The notes below the pieces were generated by a model. That model was not told the DNA's origin. It worked only from the letters and a program-made list of their open reading frames with translations, and made no database searches. From Bacillus_BD sp963765265 (lineage in GTDB: Bacteria > Bacillota > Bacilli > Bacillales > Cytobacillaceae), in contig CAVXVN010000003.1 of NCBI GenBank assembly GCA_963765265.1, positions 124,001-188,000 of the forward strand: a stretch of 64,000 nucleotides of DNA, written 5' to 3'. This document shows positions 17,145 to 26,765 of this stretch, one piece after another. The number at the start of each line of letters is the position of its first letter. The first letter of the stretch is position 1. The translations under genes and the position numbers were made by a program.

Positions 17145-17672
17145 ATGCATTCAATATCTTTATCGACAGGAACAACTAAAACAAAAACCTTAGTCATCAA
17201 TGCACTTTTCATCGCATTGACCCTTGTAGCAACCATGTTTATCAACATAAGGCTTCCAATAATGGGTAACGGAGGTCTAATCCATCTTGGAAATGTGCCT
17301 CTATTTGTAGCAGCCTTGGTTTTTGGCAAAAAGACAGGAGCCATAGCAGGCGCTTTCGGAATGGCCTTATTCGATGTGATCATGGGTTGGACATTATGGG
17401 CACCATTTACATTCGTCATCGTAGGTGCAATGGGCTATGTAGCTGGCCTTATATCCGAAAAGATGCCCGGCAAAAAAGTAATGGCATACACAGTGGCAGT
17501 TGTTGTTGCACTGATTATAAAAGTCGTAGGATACTATTTTACCGAAGTGATCCTATACAGTAACTGGGTAATTCCATTCGGCTCTATCCCTGGAAACATT
17601 TTGCAGGTTGCAATAGCTGGTATTATTGTAGTACCGATTGTTGGACGCTTAAAGAAAAGCGCAAGAATATAA
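17145..17672 (+). CDS. ECF transporter S component (substrate-binding membrane protein)
   Basis: 175 residues from ATG 17145 (SD AAAGAGG); an upstream in-frame start at 17109 is less likely. Five to six hydrophobic helices are visible: LVINALFIALTLVATMFI, LIHLGNVPLFVAALVFG, AGAFGMALFDVIMGW, FVIVGAMGYVAGL, and two C-terminal ones. The segment MGNGGLIHLGNVP is typical of the vitamin-type S components (PF07155 group). It would plug into the shared EcfAA'T module encoded elsewhere. The ligand (vitamin or related small molecule) cannot be assigned. Confidence 0.82.
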   Translation: MHSISLSTGTTKTKTLVINALFIALTLVATMFINIRLPIMGNGGLIHLGNVPLFVAALVFGKKTGAIAGAFGMALFDVIMGWTLWAPFTFVIVGAMGYVAGLISEKMPGKKVMAYTVAVVVALIIKVVGYYFTEVILYSNWVIPFGSIPGNILQVAIAGIIVVPIVGRLKKSARI

Positions 17673-17677
17673 GTGAG

Positions 17678-17724
17678 AAGGTCTTTCATCCGTTTACTGA
17701 ACTGATGGGAGACCTTTTTTCTTT
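17678..17724 (+). terminator. Terminator after the ECF S gene
   Basis: AAGGTCT near 17678 pairs with AGACCTT ending near 17717, followed by a T-run. Confidence 0.78.
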
Positions 17725-17882
17725 ATTAATTGGAAGTTTTTAATAAGGATTAGGCATTACATTAAATGAAATCTTGTTGAGTATTCCGGCTTAATAATAT
17801 TATAATAAAATTAGATTGAAAATTCATAAATTAAATAATAGTTAGAAATTTAAAAAGTAAATATGTGAAAGGGGTGTTTTGG

Positions 17883-18539
17883 TTGAAGAGACTAACACAA
17901 TTTGTAGCGTTCGTCGTAAGTATCATCGTGGTTGCTGGGTGTAATACAAGTCAAGGTGAATCACAAAAGGCAACAGCTGATATGAAGATACCGGATACAA
18001 TAGCGTATAAGGATGATTTTACTAGAAAGTATTTAAACTCAAACAAAGAAGTAATAAAAGGTTTTTATCCATTTAATTCAATGACTAAGGGTTATACCAT
18101 GCACTTTCCGGTCAATGCAAAAGTATCTCAGGAAGAGCTCGCATTAAATTCGGATGTTTTTGAGAGCTTTCGTTTTAATGAAGTAGATCGTAAGGGAAAC
18201 CTAGTTTATGATTATAAAATTACTTATGAAAATAGGCCCATCACATCTAACATTGATTTAAATCTTGCTTTGTTATCGAGTGATGTAGGATATGAAGGAA
18301 ATTATGAGCAATTTGATCATGAAGGAAAAACATATTATTATGCAAAAATTGTGCAAAAGGACGAAAAAGGAATTACATATCGCTATTTTAGTTATATTAA
18401 ATCCAGTCAAAGTGATAAGGCCATTAGTTATGTTATGAGCTTTATAGAGGCTGATTCAAGTGAGAATGGGAAGCCGAAACCGGAAAAGTTAGAAGAAAAA
18501 TTTTTAAATATGATCAAATCTATCGATTTCTCTGAATAA
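17883..18539 (+). CDS. Putative lipoprotein of unknown function
   Basis: 218 residues from TTG 17883, after the SD-like GGGGTG; the open frame from 17865 would add an unneeded extension. The signal peptide MKRLTQFVAFVVSI ends in VVAGC with Cys at 20. The mature part is soluble and charged with no motif I recognise. GYTMHFPVNAKVS and FEEL-free beta-rich stretches suggest a secreted beta fold. It is monocistronic by appearance. Confidence 0.6.
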   Translation: MKRLTQFVAFVVSIIVVAGCNTSQGESQKATADMKIPDTIAYKDDFTRKYLNSNKEVIKGFYPFNSMTKGYTMHFPVNAKVSQEELALNSDVFESFRFNEVDRKGNLVYDYKITYENRPITSNIDLNLALLSSDVGYEGNYEQFDHEGKTYYYAKIVQKDEKGITYRYFSYIKSSQSDKAISYVMSFIEADSSENGKPKPEKLEEKFLNMIKSIDFSE

Positions 18540-18653
18540 TAATTAATAGTAAACAACTTCTTTTAAAAACATTGACTTCATAATTTAATAGAACTGTAAC
18601 CTAAGTGCCTTTTCCTTGTGTTATAAATAAAAGTATAGGAAAGGGGTTGTCTT

Positions 18654-19886
18654 ATGCGTTCCTTAAAAAGGTTAGTTGCGATTACATTAACAAGTTTTAT
18701 CTTGTTATCTACAGCAATCGTGGCAAATGCAGAAACAAGTCAAGAGATTCAAAACAGCGAAAGTAAATTAGAACAAAATGCTGAATTAATTAATCAAAAA
18801 GAGACTGAACAAAAAATGATTTTGACTGAGCTTCAAGATATGCAAAGTGGATTACATGAAATAGAAAATGAGATGTCAAAAAATAAAGAAGAAGTATCCT
18901 TGATGGAACAGAAAATTGATGAAACAAAAAAAATGATTGAAGAAAAGAAAGCAGAAATTGTCGTACTTGAAGATAAAGTTCTTGCCCGAAAAGGAATTAT
19001 GGAAGAACGTCTCGTTTCTATACATAATAATGACCAAGCAAGCTTAATCATTGAAATTCTAGTAGACTCTGAAAATTTCAATGAGCTTATTCAACGTGTA
19101 ACAGCGGTTTCAACAGTTTTAAATGCTGATAAAGATCTTCTTGAAAGTCAACAACAAGATTTAAAGAAAATTGAAACTGAAAAATTAGAAATTGATAAAC
19201 AAGAACAAATTTTAGAAGAACAAAATAATATGTTGGCTACCAAGCAAGTTAACTTAGAGCAAAACTTACAAAAAAGGCAAGAAATTTTTACTGCTGTACA
19301 AGAAAAATACAATACCATTTCGAATGAGATTTCACTTGCTGAAAACGATAAACAAGTGATTCAGGATCAGCTTAAATCTGCTCAAGCGAATTTAAAAAGT
19401 GAACAAGAAGCAGCAACAGCTAGAGCTAAAGCAAGCGCAGAAAAGGCAGCACAACAACTAGCAGAGCAGCCAGCACAACAACCGGCACAACAACCAGTAG
19501 TGGTGAAACAACCGAGTGCTCCGAAAAATGACAGTAATTCGAATACAAGTACAAGTACAGTTAAAGAAGTAAGTAAGAGTAATGAAAGCACAAATAATGC
19601 TAAAGAATTGTATGTTTCAGCAACTGCTTATAGTCATGAAAGCTCAATAACAGGGCTTACAGCGACTGGCTATAATATCAAAGCGAATCCAAATATGAAA
19701 TTAATTGCAGTAGATCCTTCTGTTATTCCTTTAGGAACAAAAGTATGGGTAGAAGGCTACGGAGAAGCAGTTGCAGGGGATACTGGTGGAGCCATCAAAG
19801 GTCATAAAATTGATGTGTTAATGCCATCAAGTGCCCAAGCTATATCATGGGGACGTAAAACAGTTAAAATTGTTATTTTAAATTAA
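18654..19886 (+). CDS. Secreted coiled-coil protein with C-terminal 3D (Asp-Asp-Asp) domain
   Basis: 410 residues. A signal peptide (LVAITLTSFILLSTAIVANA) is followed by a long coiled coil (about 35-265) rich in Glu, Gln and Lys, resembling the PcsB/CwlO N-terminal helical hairpin, then an Ala/Gln/Pro-rich linker (about 265-315). The C-terminal 3D domain (about 322-410) has VSATAYSHESS, TGLTATGYNI, IAVDPSVIPLGTKVWVEGYG, AGDTGGAIKGHKIDV, with the three conserved Asp residues seen in MltA-like and YocH/YabE lytic enzymes. It probably acts on peptidoglycan outside the cell, with the coiled coil as an inhibitory or FtsEX-type docking arm (inference). Confidence 0.85.
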   Translation: MRSLKRLVAITLTSFILLSTAIVANAETSQEIQNSESKLEQNAELINQKETEQKMILTELQDMQSGLHEIENEMSKNKEEVSLMEQKIDETKKMIEEKKAEIVVLEDKVLARKGIMEERLVSIHNNDQASLIIEILVDSENFNELIQRVTAVSTVLNADKDLLESQQQDLKKIETEKLEIDKQEQILEEQNNMLATKQVNLEQNLQKRQEIFTAVQEKYNTISNEISLAENDKQVIQDQLKSAQANLKSEQEAATARAKASAEKAAQQLAEQPAQQPAQQPVVVKQPSAPKNDSNSNTSTSTVKEVSKSNESTNNAKELYVSATAYSHESSITGLTATGYNIKANPNMKLIAVDPSVIPLGTKVWVEGYGEAVAGDTGGAIKGHKIDVLMPSSAQAISWGRKTVKIVILN

Positions 19887-19938
19887 ACTTTACCAACCTT
19901 TCTATTTTCTAAATAATAAGTGATGTATCATTAATAAA

Positions 19939-19981
19939 CGCCTTCTATCTATTCCAGTTCTTTAGATAGAGGGCTTATTTT
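19939..19981 (+). terminator. Terminator after the 3D-domain gene
   Basis: A stem of TCTATCTA against TAGATAGA with flanking GCC/GGGC pairs is followed by TTATTTT. Confidence 0.75.
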
Positions 19982-20139
19982 GTACCTATATGTAGTAGAG
20001 TCTTTATTTTCCATAAGAATGACTAAAATGACGAAAGGGTATAGACACAATAAATAGAATATAGTTAGAGAATGGAATTAATAAAAATAGATCAGGTAGG
20101 ATATGGGGATTCTATAAATGGGAAAAAGGGGGAGAGTTT

Positions 20140-21093
20140 GTGAGGGATGAGATGAATCCCGTAGTTGAAAGGATTCTACATAATATAGAAAAGGTCATCA
20201 TTGGAAAACGAAATGTAGCGGAATTAAGTTTAATCGCTTTGTTGGCAGAGGGACATGTTTTGTTAGAAGATGTGCCGGGCGTAGGGAAAACCATGATGGT
20301 GCGAGCCTTAGCAAAATCTGTAGGTGCCGATTTTAAACGAATTCAATTTACTCCTGACTTGTTGCCTTCAGATATAACGGGTGTATCGATTTATAATCCA
20401 AAAGAGATGGAGTTTCAATTTAGACCAGGACCATTGACGGGAAATATTATCTTGGCAGACGAAATTAATCGGACTTCCCCGAAAACTCAATCAGCTCTTT
20501 TGGAAGCAATGGAAGAAGCTAGTGTTACCATTGATGGGGTGACCTATCATTTAGAAAAGCCGTTTTTTGTGATGGCTACACAAAATCCGATTGAATATGA
20601 AGGGACTTATCCGCTTCCAGAAGCTCAACTTGATCGGTTTCTACTAAAAATGCATATGGGTTATCCTGAGCTAGAAGAGGAAATTGAGGTATTGAATACA
20701 GTTCAAAATGTATCCCCTATCGATGATCTGGAGTCTGTTGTCGAATTGGTAGAATTGCGTAGTTTACAAAAGGAAATTAAAAATATTCATGTCGATCAGA
20801 CGATGAAACGCTATATTGTTGAGCTTGCACATCAAACAAGAAATCATAAAGATGTCTATCTTGGGGTAAGTCCACGTGGTTCCATTGCTTTAATGAAAGC
20901 GGCACAAGCCTATGCTTTTGCATATGGAAGAGAATATGTGATACCAGATGATATTCAGACCCTAATACAAGCTGTTTTTGCTCATCGCATCATTTTGAAA
21001 TCGGAGCCCAAATTTGCTGGCGTTTCAGCGGAGGAAATTGTGGATCGTATTAGGAAACTTGTGCCTGTTCCAGTTCGGAGGGGAGTCAGATGA
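20140..21093 (+). CDS. MoxR-family AAA+ ATPase
   Basis: 317 residues from GTG 20140, six bases after GGGGGAG. AAA+ motifs: Walker A EDVPGVGKTMM, Walker B IILADEINRTSPKTQSALLEAMEE, sensor 1 FFVMATQNPIEYEGTYPLPEAQLDRF, and the C-terminal lid with YLGVSPRGSIALMKAAQA. MoxR ATPases act as chaperone-like remodelers. The stop overlaps the DUF58 start by four bases, so the MoxR-DUF58-transglutaminase set is one operon. Confidence 0.92.
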   Translation: MRDEMNPVVERILHNIEKVIIGKRNVAELSLIALLAEGHVLLEDVPGVGKTMMVRALAKSVGADFKRIQFTPDLLPSDITGVSIYNPKEMEFQFRPGPLTGNIILADEINRTSPKTQSALLEAMEEASVTIDGVTYHLEKPFFVMATQNPIEYEGTYPLPEAQLDRFLLKMHMGYPELEEEIEVLNTVQNVSPIDDLESVVELVELRSLQKEIKNIHVDQTMKRYIVELAHQTRNHKDVYLGVSPRGSIALMKAAQAYAFAYGREYVIPDDIQTLIQAVFAHRIILKSEPKFAGVSAEEIVDRIRKLVPVPVRRGVR

Positions 21094-22307
21094 TCAAAAC
21101 CTTCCAGTTCGTTAAAGCTGTCTGGAAGTTGTTTGTTTTATTTGCACTGAACATGATTACTTTTTCATATGCCATGTTTCAAGGGGGATTTGTTAGTTGG
21201 TTTTTATTTTATAGTTTTCTTCCTTTTTCTCTTTATGCTTTAAGTTTAGCTTTATACCCATTAGCAGAGTTTACTGTTGAAAGAAAACTTGAAAAATGGA
21301 ATTATCATGCTAATGAGGCTCTTAGTATGAAAGTGACTCTTAAAAGAAACTCTTTTTTTCCCCTATTTTTTATCATTGTAGAAGACTGTTTACCAGAAGC
21401 GTGGAATGAATATGGATATAAGGAAAAAAATAAGACCTTTTTGTTTCCTGGCTTTAGAAGATTGTTTTCTTTTGACTATCACATAGAAAATCTAACGAGA
21501 GGTGAACACCAATTTCAAGGAGTCACGATTTTGACAAGTGATCCACTTGGATTGATAGAAAAAAAGAAGAATTTGAAAACGGATGAAAAAATCCTCGTCT
21601 ATCCTGCCTATGAGGAATTGATTCCGATGTCATTTGAAAATCATTATGACCAAGGAAGAAATGTCTCAAGAAATCGAATTCAAAAAGAAACTTCTATGGC
21701 AGTTGGGATTAGAGAATATCAGCCAGGTGACCGATATTCGTGGATTAACTGGAAAGCTTCAGCAAGGCGTAATGAGATGATTACAAAAGAATATGAACAG
21801 CGCCAATCAGATGAAGTTTTCATCGTTATGGATGGTGAGAAGAACCATCATTTTGAAATAATCGTCTCCTTTACCGCTTCCCTTGGAAGGGCTATCTTAC
21901 GAAAAAAGGCGCCTATTGGTTTTTTATTTGTAGGTGATCAAAAAGTATCCCTATCGATTCAGGCTGGTGAAATGAGTGAAATGAATTTTTTTACCCATTT
22001 GGCAAAATGTAAAGATAACAGTCCTGTTTCATTAGATGTAGTACTTGGAACAGAAAATTTTATTCTACATCATAAGAAATCCCTCATGCTTGTGACAGCT
22101 CATTTATCCACTTTCCTTATCGAAGCAGCCTATCGATTAGCCGCTAGAAAAGGCAATATTACTATTTTCCTGATTAAAACATGGGAAGAACCAGAAACTT
22201 CTTCCGAATTAGACATGAAAACGATGGCTCAAGCACGTGGGATACGCGTAATACTTATCCGTGAAGGTCAGTTTTCATCTGATTTTGCGGAGGCGATCAA
22301 AGGATGA
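21090..22307 (+). CDS. DUF58 domain-containing protein
   Basis: 405 residues. Two N-terminal membrane helices (FALNMITFSYAMFQ, FLFYSFLPFSLYALSL) precede a beta-rich part and the DUF58 signature GIREYQPGDRYSWINWKASAR (about 205-225). A vWA-like C-terminal fold with VFIVMDGE is next. Genes of this family almost always sit between a MoxR ATPase and a transglutaminase-like protein, as here, overlapping both neighbours by four bases. Its biochemical role is unknown; the MoxR protein probably acts on it. Confidence 0.88.
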   Translation: MIKTFQFVKAVWKLFVLFALNMITFSYAMFQGGFVSWFLFYSFLPFSLYALSLALYPLAEFTVERKLEKWNYHANEALSMKVTLKRNSFFPLFFIIVEDCLPEAWNEYGYKEKNKTFLFPGFRRLFSFDYHIENLTRGEHQFQGVTILTSDPLGLIEKKKNLKTDEKILVYPAYEELIPMSFENHYDQGRNVSRNRIQKETSMAVGIREYQPGDRYSWINWKASARRNEMITKEYEQRQSDEVFIVMDGEKNHHFEIIVSFTASLGRAILRKKAPIGFLFVGDQKVSLSIQAGEMSEMNFFTHLAKCKDNSPVSLDVVLGTENFILHHKKSLMLVTAHLSTFLIEAAYRLAARKGNITIFLIKTWEEPETSSELDMKTMAQARGIRVILIREGQFSSDFAEAIKG

Positions 22308-24511
22308 AAAGCCAGAGTTCTATTCTTTCGTTATTTTTATTTATCTTAGGGTTTCTGTTATTGCTAGAGTGGGTTTGGCCGATTGAACAATTGTCGGAAA
22401 CAGCCGAAATATGGGTATTTCAAGTATTTCTGATTGTCTCACTATTGATATCCTTATTAAAGGTTCCTTTATTTATTCGTGTTTTTATAAAGGGGATCAT
22501 GATCGTTTACTTTCTCCACTTTCTGTATTTTGAAGGGAGTTTTTTTCAAACAGGTTGGGTACTTCCTTTTCTCGATGAGTTTAGGATCAACATCGAGTAT
22601 TTTTTGTCTGTAAATTGGACGGAATTCACTGATTCTTTTAGAAGTTTATTCTTTTTTATTTTGTTGTGGATCATGGACTATCTTCTTCATTATTGGTTCA
22701 GTCATCGTAAACAAATTTTTACCTTTATTTTCATTACGTTCCTGTTTATTACTGTTCTTGATACTTTTACACCCTATGATGCAACCGATGCGGTGGTAAG
22801 AACCGTTGTGATTAGCTCTTTAATCATAGGGACCCTTACTGTTCAACGCCTATCAGATAAGGAAAACATAGAAATAGTTAGATCTACTTATCTCAAGTGG
22901 ATGATTCCTTTATCCTCCATGGTGATCTTAAGTACGGCTCTTGGGTTTGCGCTTCCGAAGTCCGATCCTATTTGGCCTGATCCAGTTCCACATATTCAAA
23001 GACTTAATGAAGTTGGCAAAAGTTCTGAAATGGGTAAGGAGAAGCGAGTTGGATATGGGGTAGACGATTCAAACCTTGGAGGGTCAATTGCAGGAGATCC
23101 TACAGTTGTTTTTCAAACCGAAGTGGAGTCCCCGCATTATTGGAAAGTGGAAACAAAGGATGTATATACAGGTAAAGGGTGGATTACTTCTGATAGTAAA
23201 GAGCCGATCCCGTTTACGCAGGATCTTGAAGTTCCGATTACTTCTTTTATGAACGAAAATACAATTGAAAAGACAGTTGAAACAAGTAAAGTTCATCAAA
23301 TCAAAGAGTATCCACATGTGTTATATCCTTTTGGTGTAAAAACAATTCAATCAGGAATAGGTAATTCATATGAATTGGATCCTGTATTAGAGAAGATCTA
23401 TTCATTTGAAGGATCGAAGCCAATGGCCTTGGCTGATTACTCTGTGACATATGAAATACCCAAGTATCGTGTAGAGGCGTTACAGTCGACTGAAAATGTA
23501 AGCGACTCTGGATTAGATATGAAATTTATTTCCCGATATACTCAATTACCTGAAACTCTCCCTCAGAGAGTAAAGGATTTGGCTCTTGAAATAACCATGG
23601 GCGAAGGAAATTGGTACGATAAAGCAAAAGCAATTGAAAAGTATTTTAAAGGGCCCCAGTTTTCCTATTCCACGAAAAATGTAATGGTTCCGGATGGCGA
23701 AATGGATTATGTGGATCAATTTTTGTTTGACTCCTTGAGAGGCTATTGTGATAATTTTTCAACCTCAATGGTTGTTTTATTAAGATCGCTCGATATTCCA
23801 GCAAGATGGGTTAAGGGGTATACAGAAGGAGAATCTCGTGGATATAAAGAGGGGGATTCAAATATTCGCTTATTTGATGTGACAAATAACAATGCCCATT
23901 CATGGGTAGAAGCTTATTTTCCACAAGTAGGATGGGTTTCTTTTGAACCAACACCTGGATTTACGAACGATGTAAGTGATCAATTTGCTGAAGAAAAAGC
24001 AGAAAATATAAAACCGAGTGTTGAAGTGGAAGAAACAGAAGTGCCGAAACAAAATAATGTAAATCCTGATCCTCAATCATCCGCTAAAGAAGAAAAGTGG
24101 TCATTTTCCATAACGAAATGGTGGAAGGACTTAAATGGATTTTTGAGGGATAAGAGTGGTTGGTTTTTACTCACACTGCTGGTTGTGATTGGTTTGGGCT
24201 ACTATATTTATCGTAGTCGTAGCTATTGGCTTCCAGAGTTATTTTATATGGAAATTTAAAAGATTATATGAGGATGAATCTTTTGAAAAAGCCTATGTTG
24301 TGTTGTTAAAACAATTGATCGAATGGGACTGAAACGACAAAAAGATCAGACCTTAGGTGAATATGCTCGGTTTATAGATGAATATTTTTCAACCGATCAA
24401 ATGACCGATTTGACCAATCAATATGAAAAATATCTATATGGAAATCAATTAGAAAAAGGAACGTGGAATCAAGTAAGGGAATTGTGGGAAAATTTAATCA
24501 AACAACATTAG
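22304..24511 (+). CDS. Transglutaminase-like membrane protein, TgpA/YebA type (C-terminus frameshifted)
   Basis: About 735 residues when complete. The N-terminal part has at least five transmembrane helices (about 5-210). The extracellular transglutaminase core lies at about 405-560, with GYCDNFSTSMVVLLRSLDIP (catalytic Cys), NNNAHSWVEAYFPQVGW (His) and FEPTPGF (Asp region). A last helix FLLTLLVVIGLGYYIY precedes a cytoplasmic DUF4129-like tail. The frame stops at 24259; deleting a T near 24245 gives IWKFKRLYEDESFEKAY, and a second shift near 24316 gives MGLKRQKDQTLGEYARF to 24511. Third gene of the MoxR operon, and syntenic with B. subtilis yebA just before guaA. Confidence 0.85.
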
Positions 24512-24512
24512 C

Positions 24513-24551
24513 TTGACCGTAAAAATAACCTATTGTTACAATATTGTTCGG
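24513..24551 (+). promoter_or_regulatory. guaA promoter with a PurBox-like half site
   Basis: TTGACC (24513-24518), an 18-base spacer and TACAAT (24537-24542) form a sigma-A-like promoter. ATTGTTCGG (24543-24551), the reverse of the PurBox core CCGAACAAT, lies just downstream. Only one box is evident, so PurR control is tentative. Confidence 0.55.
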
Positions 24552-24566
24552 AATAAGAATAGGCAT

Positions 24567-24693
24567 CTTCATATATTTTCGGATAATAGGTTCGAAAGTT
24601 TCTACAAAATCACCTTAAATGATTTAACAATGAAGGCAGTGATTCGTCTGTTTCGGAATTCTGCCTTCTAAGTGGAAGGAGAGTTCCTTTTTT
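24567..24693 (+). promoter_or_regulatory. Guanine-class purine riboswitch upstream of guaA (variant aptamer)
   Basis: P1 pairs CTTCAT (24567-24572) with ATGAAG (24630-24635). P2 is TTTCG/CGAAA. The junction keeps AGTTTCTAC and the L3 loop keeps CACCTTAAATG. The specificity base in AACAATG is C, as in guanine binders, but the following base is A where the family has U. The 3' P1 strand can instead pair with CTGCCTTC (24661-24668) as GAAGGCAG, a mutually exclusive fold. A weak GGAA/TTCC hairpin with six Ts (24674-24693) could be the terminator. Confidence 0.78.
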
Positions 24694-24811
24694 ACATAGT
24701 TTGTTCATACAATTAGTATTAATAATAATTTTTTTACCTTTTGTGTGGAGATTTATTGTTATTTAGAGAATAATAGCAGTATAACAAAATGATGATGAGG
24801 TGAATTGGCTG

Positions 24812-26362
24812 ATGGGGAATACATTGATTGAAGATCAAGAAATGATTATCGTCCTTGATTTTGGTAGTCAGTATAATCAATTAATAACTAGAAGAATAAG
24901 GGAATTTGGAGTGTATAGTGAGTTACATCCACATACAATCACAGCTGAGGAAATTAAAAAGATGAATCCAAAAGGAATTATCTTTTCTGGTGGCCCAAAC
25001 AGTGTGTATGATGAGAATGCTTTTAAATGTGATGAAGCAATTTTTGAACTAGGTTTACCTATCTTGGGTATTTGCTATGGTATGCAATTAATGACTCAAC
25101 ATTTTAACGGTAAAGTTGAACCAGCCACACATCGTGAATATGGAAAAGCGGCTATTCAAGTTCAAAATGATTCAAAGCTATTCGCAGAACTACCTGATGA
25201 GCAAGTTGTTTGGATGAGTCATGGTGATCTTGTTGTTGAAGCTCCTGCTGGTTTTACGATTGATGCAACAAGCGCTTCTTGCCCGATTTCATCAATGAGT
25301 GATAAAGAACGTAATTTGTATGCTGTTCAGTTCCATCCAGAAGTACGTCATTCTGTGTATGGTACAGAGATCTTGAAAAATTTCGTCCTTTCTGTGTGCG
25401 ATTGTAAAGGCGATTGGTCAATGGAAAACTTCATTGAAATTGAAATGGAGAAAATTCGTCAAACAGTTGGCGATAAAAAAGTTTTATGTGGCTTAAGTGG
25501 CGGAGTGGATTCCTCTGTTGTGGCTGTTTTGCTTCATAAAGCGATTGGTGATCAGTTAACGTGTATTTTCGTGGATAATGGACTTCTTCGTAAAGGTGAA
25601 GCGGAAAGTGTAATGAAAACTTTTTCTGAAGGCTTCCACATGAATGTGATTAAAGTTGATGCGAAGGACCGCTTCCTCTCAAAACTGGAAGGCGTTAGTG
25701 ATCCGGAAAAGAAACGGAAAATTATTGGGAATGAGTTTATTTATGTGTTTGATGACGAGGCAACAAAGCTTGAGGGAATTGAATTCCTAGCACAAGGAAC
25801 GCTTTACACAGATATTATTGAGAGTGGTACTGCGACAGCCCAAACGATTAAATCTCATCACAATGTTGGTGGTTTGCCTGAAGATATGCAGTTTAAGCTG
25901 ATTGAACCGTTAAACACATTGTTTAAAGATGAAGTACGTGCAGTAGGAACGGAACTTGGAATTCCAGATGAAATCGTTTGGCGCCAACCATTCCCGGGAC
26001 CAGGACTTGGCATTCGTGTATTAGGAGCTTTATCTGATGAAAAATTGGAAATTGTTCGTGAATCAGACTATATTTTACGAGAAGAAATTAAAAAGGCAGG
26101 CTTAGATCGTGACATTTGGCAATACTTCACGGTGCTGCCAGATATTCGGAGTGTAGGGGTAATGGGAGATGCCCGTACATATGATTATACAATTGGAATT
26201 CGTGCTGTTACATCTATTGATGGAATGACTTCAGATTGGGCACGTATCCCATGGGAAGTGCTGGAGGTTATTTCGACACGTATTGTCAATGAGGTTAGCC
26301 ATATTAATCGAGTGGTCTATGACATTACGAGCAAGCCACCAGCCACGATTGAATGGGAATAA
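24812..26362 (+). CDS. guaA: GMP synthase (glutamine-hydrolysing)
   Basis: Amidates XMP to GMP with glutamine and ATP. 516 residues from ATG 24812 (GAGGTG nine bases upstream; a GTG at 24800 is on the SD). The glutaminase domain has DFGSQYNQLI, GICYGMQ (catalytic Cys) and VQFHPEV (His). The synthetase domain has GLSGGVDSSV (PP-loop), followed by the C-terminal dimerisation domain ending VVYDITSKPPATIEWE, the invariant end. Complete and intact. Feedback by guanine through the riboswitch is expected. Confidence 0.98.
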   Translation: MGNTLIEDQEMIIVLDFGSQYNQLITRRIREFGVYSELHPHTITAEEIKKMNPKGIIFSGGPNSVYDENAFKCDEAIFELGLPILGICYGMQLMTQHFNGKVEPATHREYGKAAIQVQNDSKLFAELPDEQVVWMSHGDLVVEAPAGFTIDATSASCPISSMSDKERNLYAVQFHPEVRHSVYGTEILKNFVLSVCDCKGDWSMENFIEIEMEKIRQTVGDKKVLCGLSGGVDSSVVAVLLHKAIGDQLTCIFVDNGLLRKGEAESVMKTFSEGFHMNVIKVDAKDRFLSKLEGVSDPEKKRKIIGNEFIYVFDDEATKLEGIEFLAQGTLYTDIIESGTATAQTIKSHHNVGGLPEDMQFKLIEPLNTLFKDEVRAVGTELGIPDEIVWRQPFPGPGLGIRVLGALSDEKLEIVRESDYILREEIKKAGLDRDIWQYFTVLPDIRSVGVMGDARTYDYTIGIRAVTSIDGMTSDWARIPWEVLEVISTRIVNEVSHINRVVYDITSKPPATIEWE

Positions 26363-26374
26363 AATACGAATATT

Positions 26375-26409
26375 AAAAAAACGAACAGGAAAAATGTTCG
26401 TTTTTTTTC
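26375..26409 (+). terminator. Terminator after guaA
   Basis: AACGAACA (26380-26387) pairs with TGTTCGTT (26395-26402), extended by A/T pairs, with a run of Ts to 26408. Confidence 0.85.
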
Positions 26410-26438
26410 TTGACGTCTTTTCAGTGAGTTGATAATAT
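26410..26438 (+). promoter_or_regulatory. pbuG promoter
   Basis: TTGACG (26410-26415), 17-base spacer, TAATAT (26433-26438), about 25 bases ahead of the aptamer. Confidence 0.65.
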
Positions 26439-26460
26439 AATGACGCAGTTATTTTTGTAT

Positions 26461-26616
26461 ACATTGTATAATCTTGGAGATATGGTCCAAAAGTTTCTAC
26501 CGAGCTACCGTAAATAGCTTGACTACAAGGTGATAGACAAAAGGCGGAATTAGCATTATTTCATTGTCATTATTGTAGTCAAGCACTTCGACCCATGTTG
26601 TCGAAGTGCTATTTTG
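26461..26616 (+). promoter_or_regulatory. Guanine riboswitch upstream of pbuG
   Basis: The aptamer runs 26461-26530: P1 TTGTA/TACAA, TATAATCTTGGAGATATGG, AGTTTCTAC, CTACCGTAAATAG and GACTACAAGG, where C marks guanine specificity. Downstream TTGTAGTCAAGC (about 26573-26584) is complementary to GCTTGACTACAA and forms the antiterminator. AGCACTTCGA (26582-26591) pairs with TCGAAGTGCT (26601-26610), the terminator, followed by ATTTTGGTTTTG. Guanine binding should switch transcription off. Confidence 0.92.
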
Positions 26617-26765
26617 GTTTTGTTTTGCTTACTTTTTATATGAAAAATGTGTGATAGTTGGTCACGTGGTTAATATAAAGTATGTGGACTCTATTTTGCT
26701 ATTTTTTAGTCAGTGAATAAGCAAAGCCAAGTATTTAAGAACGAATATTATGAGGAGGGATTGAG

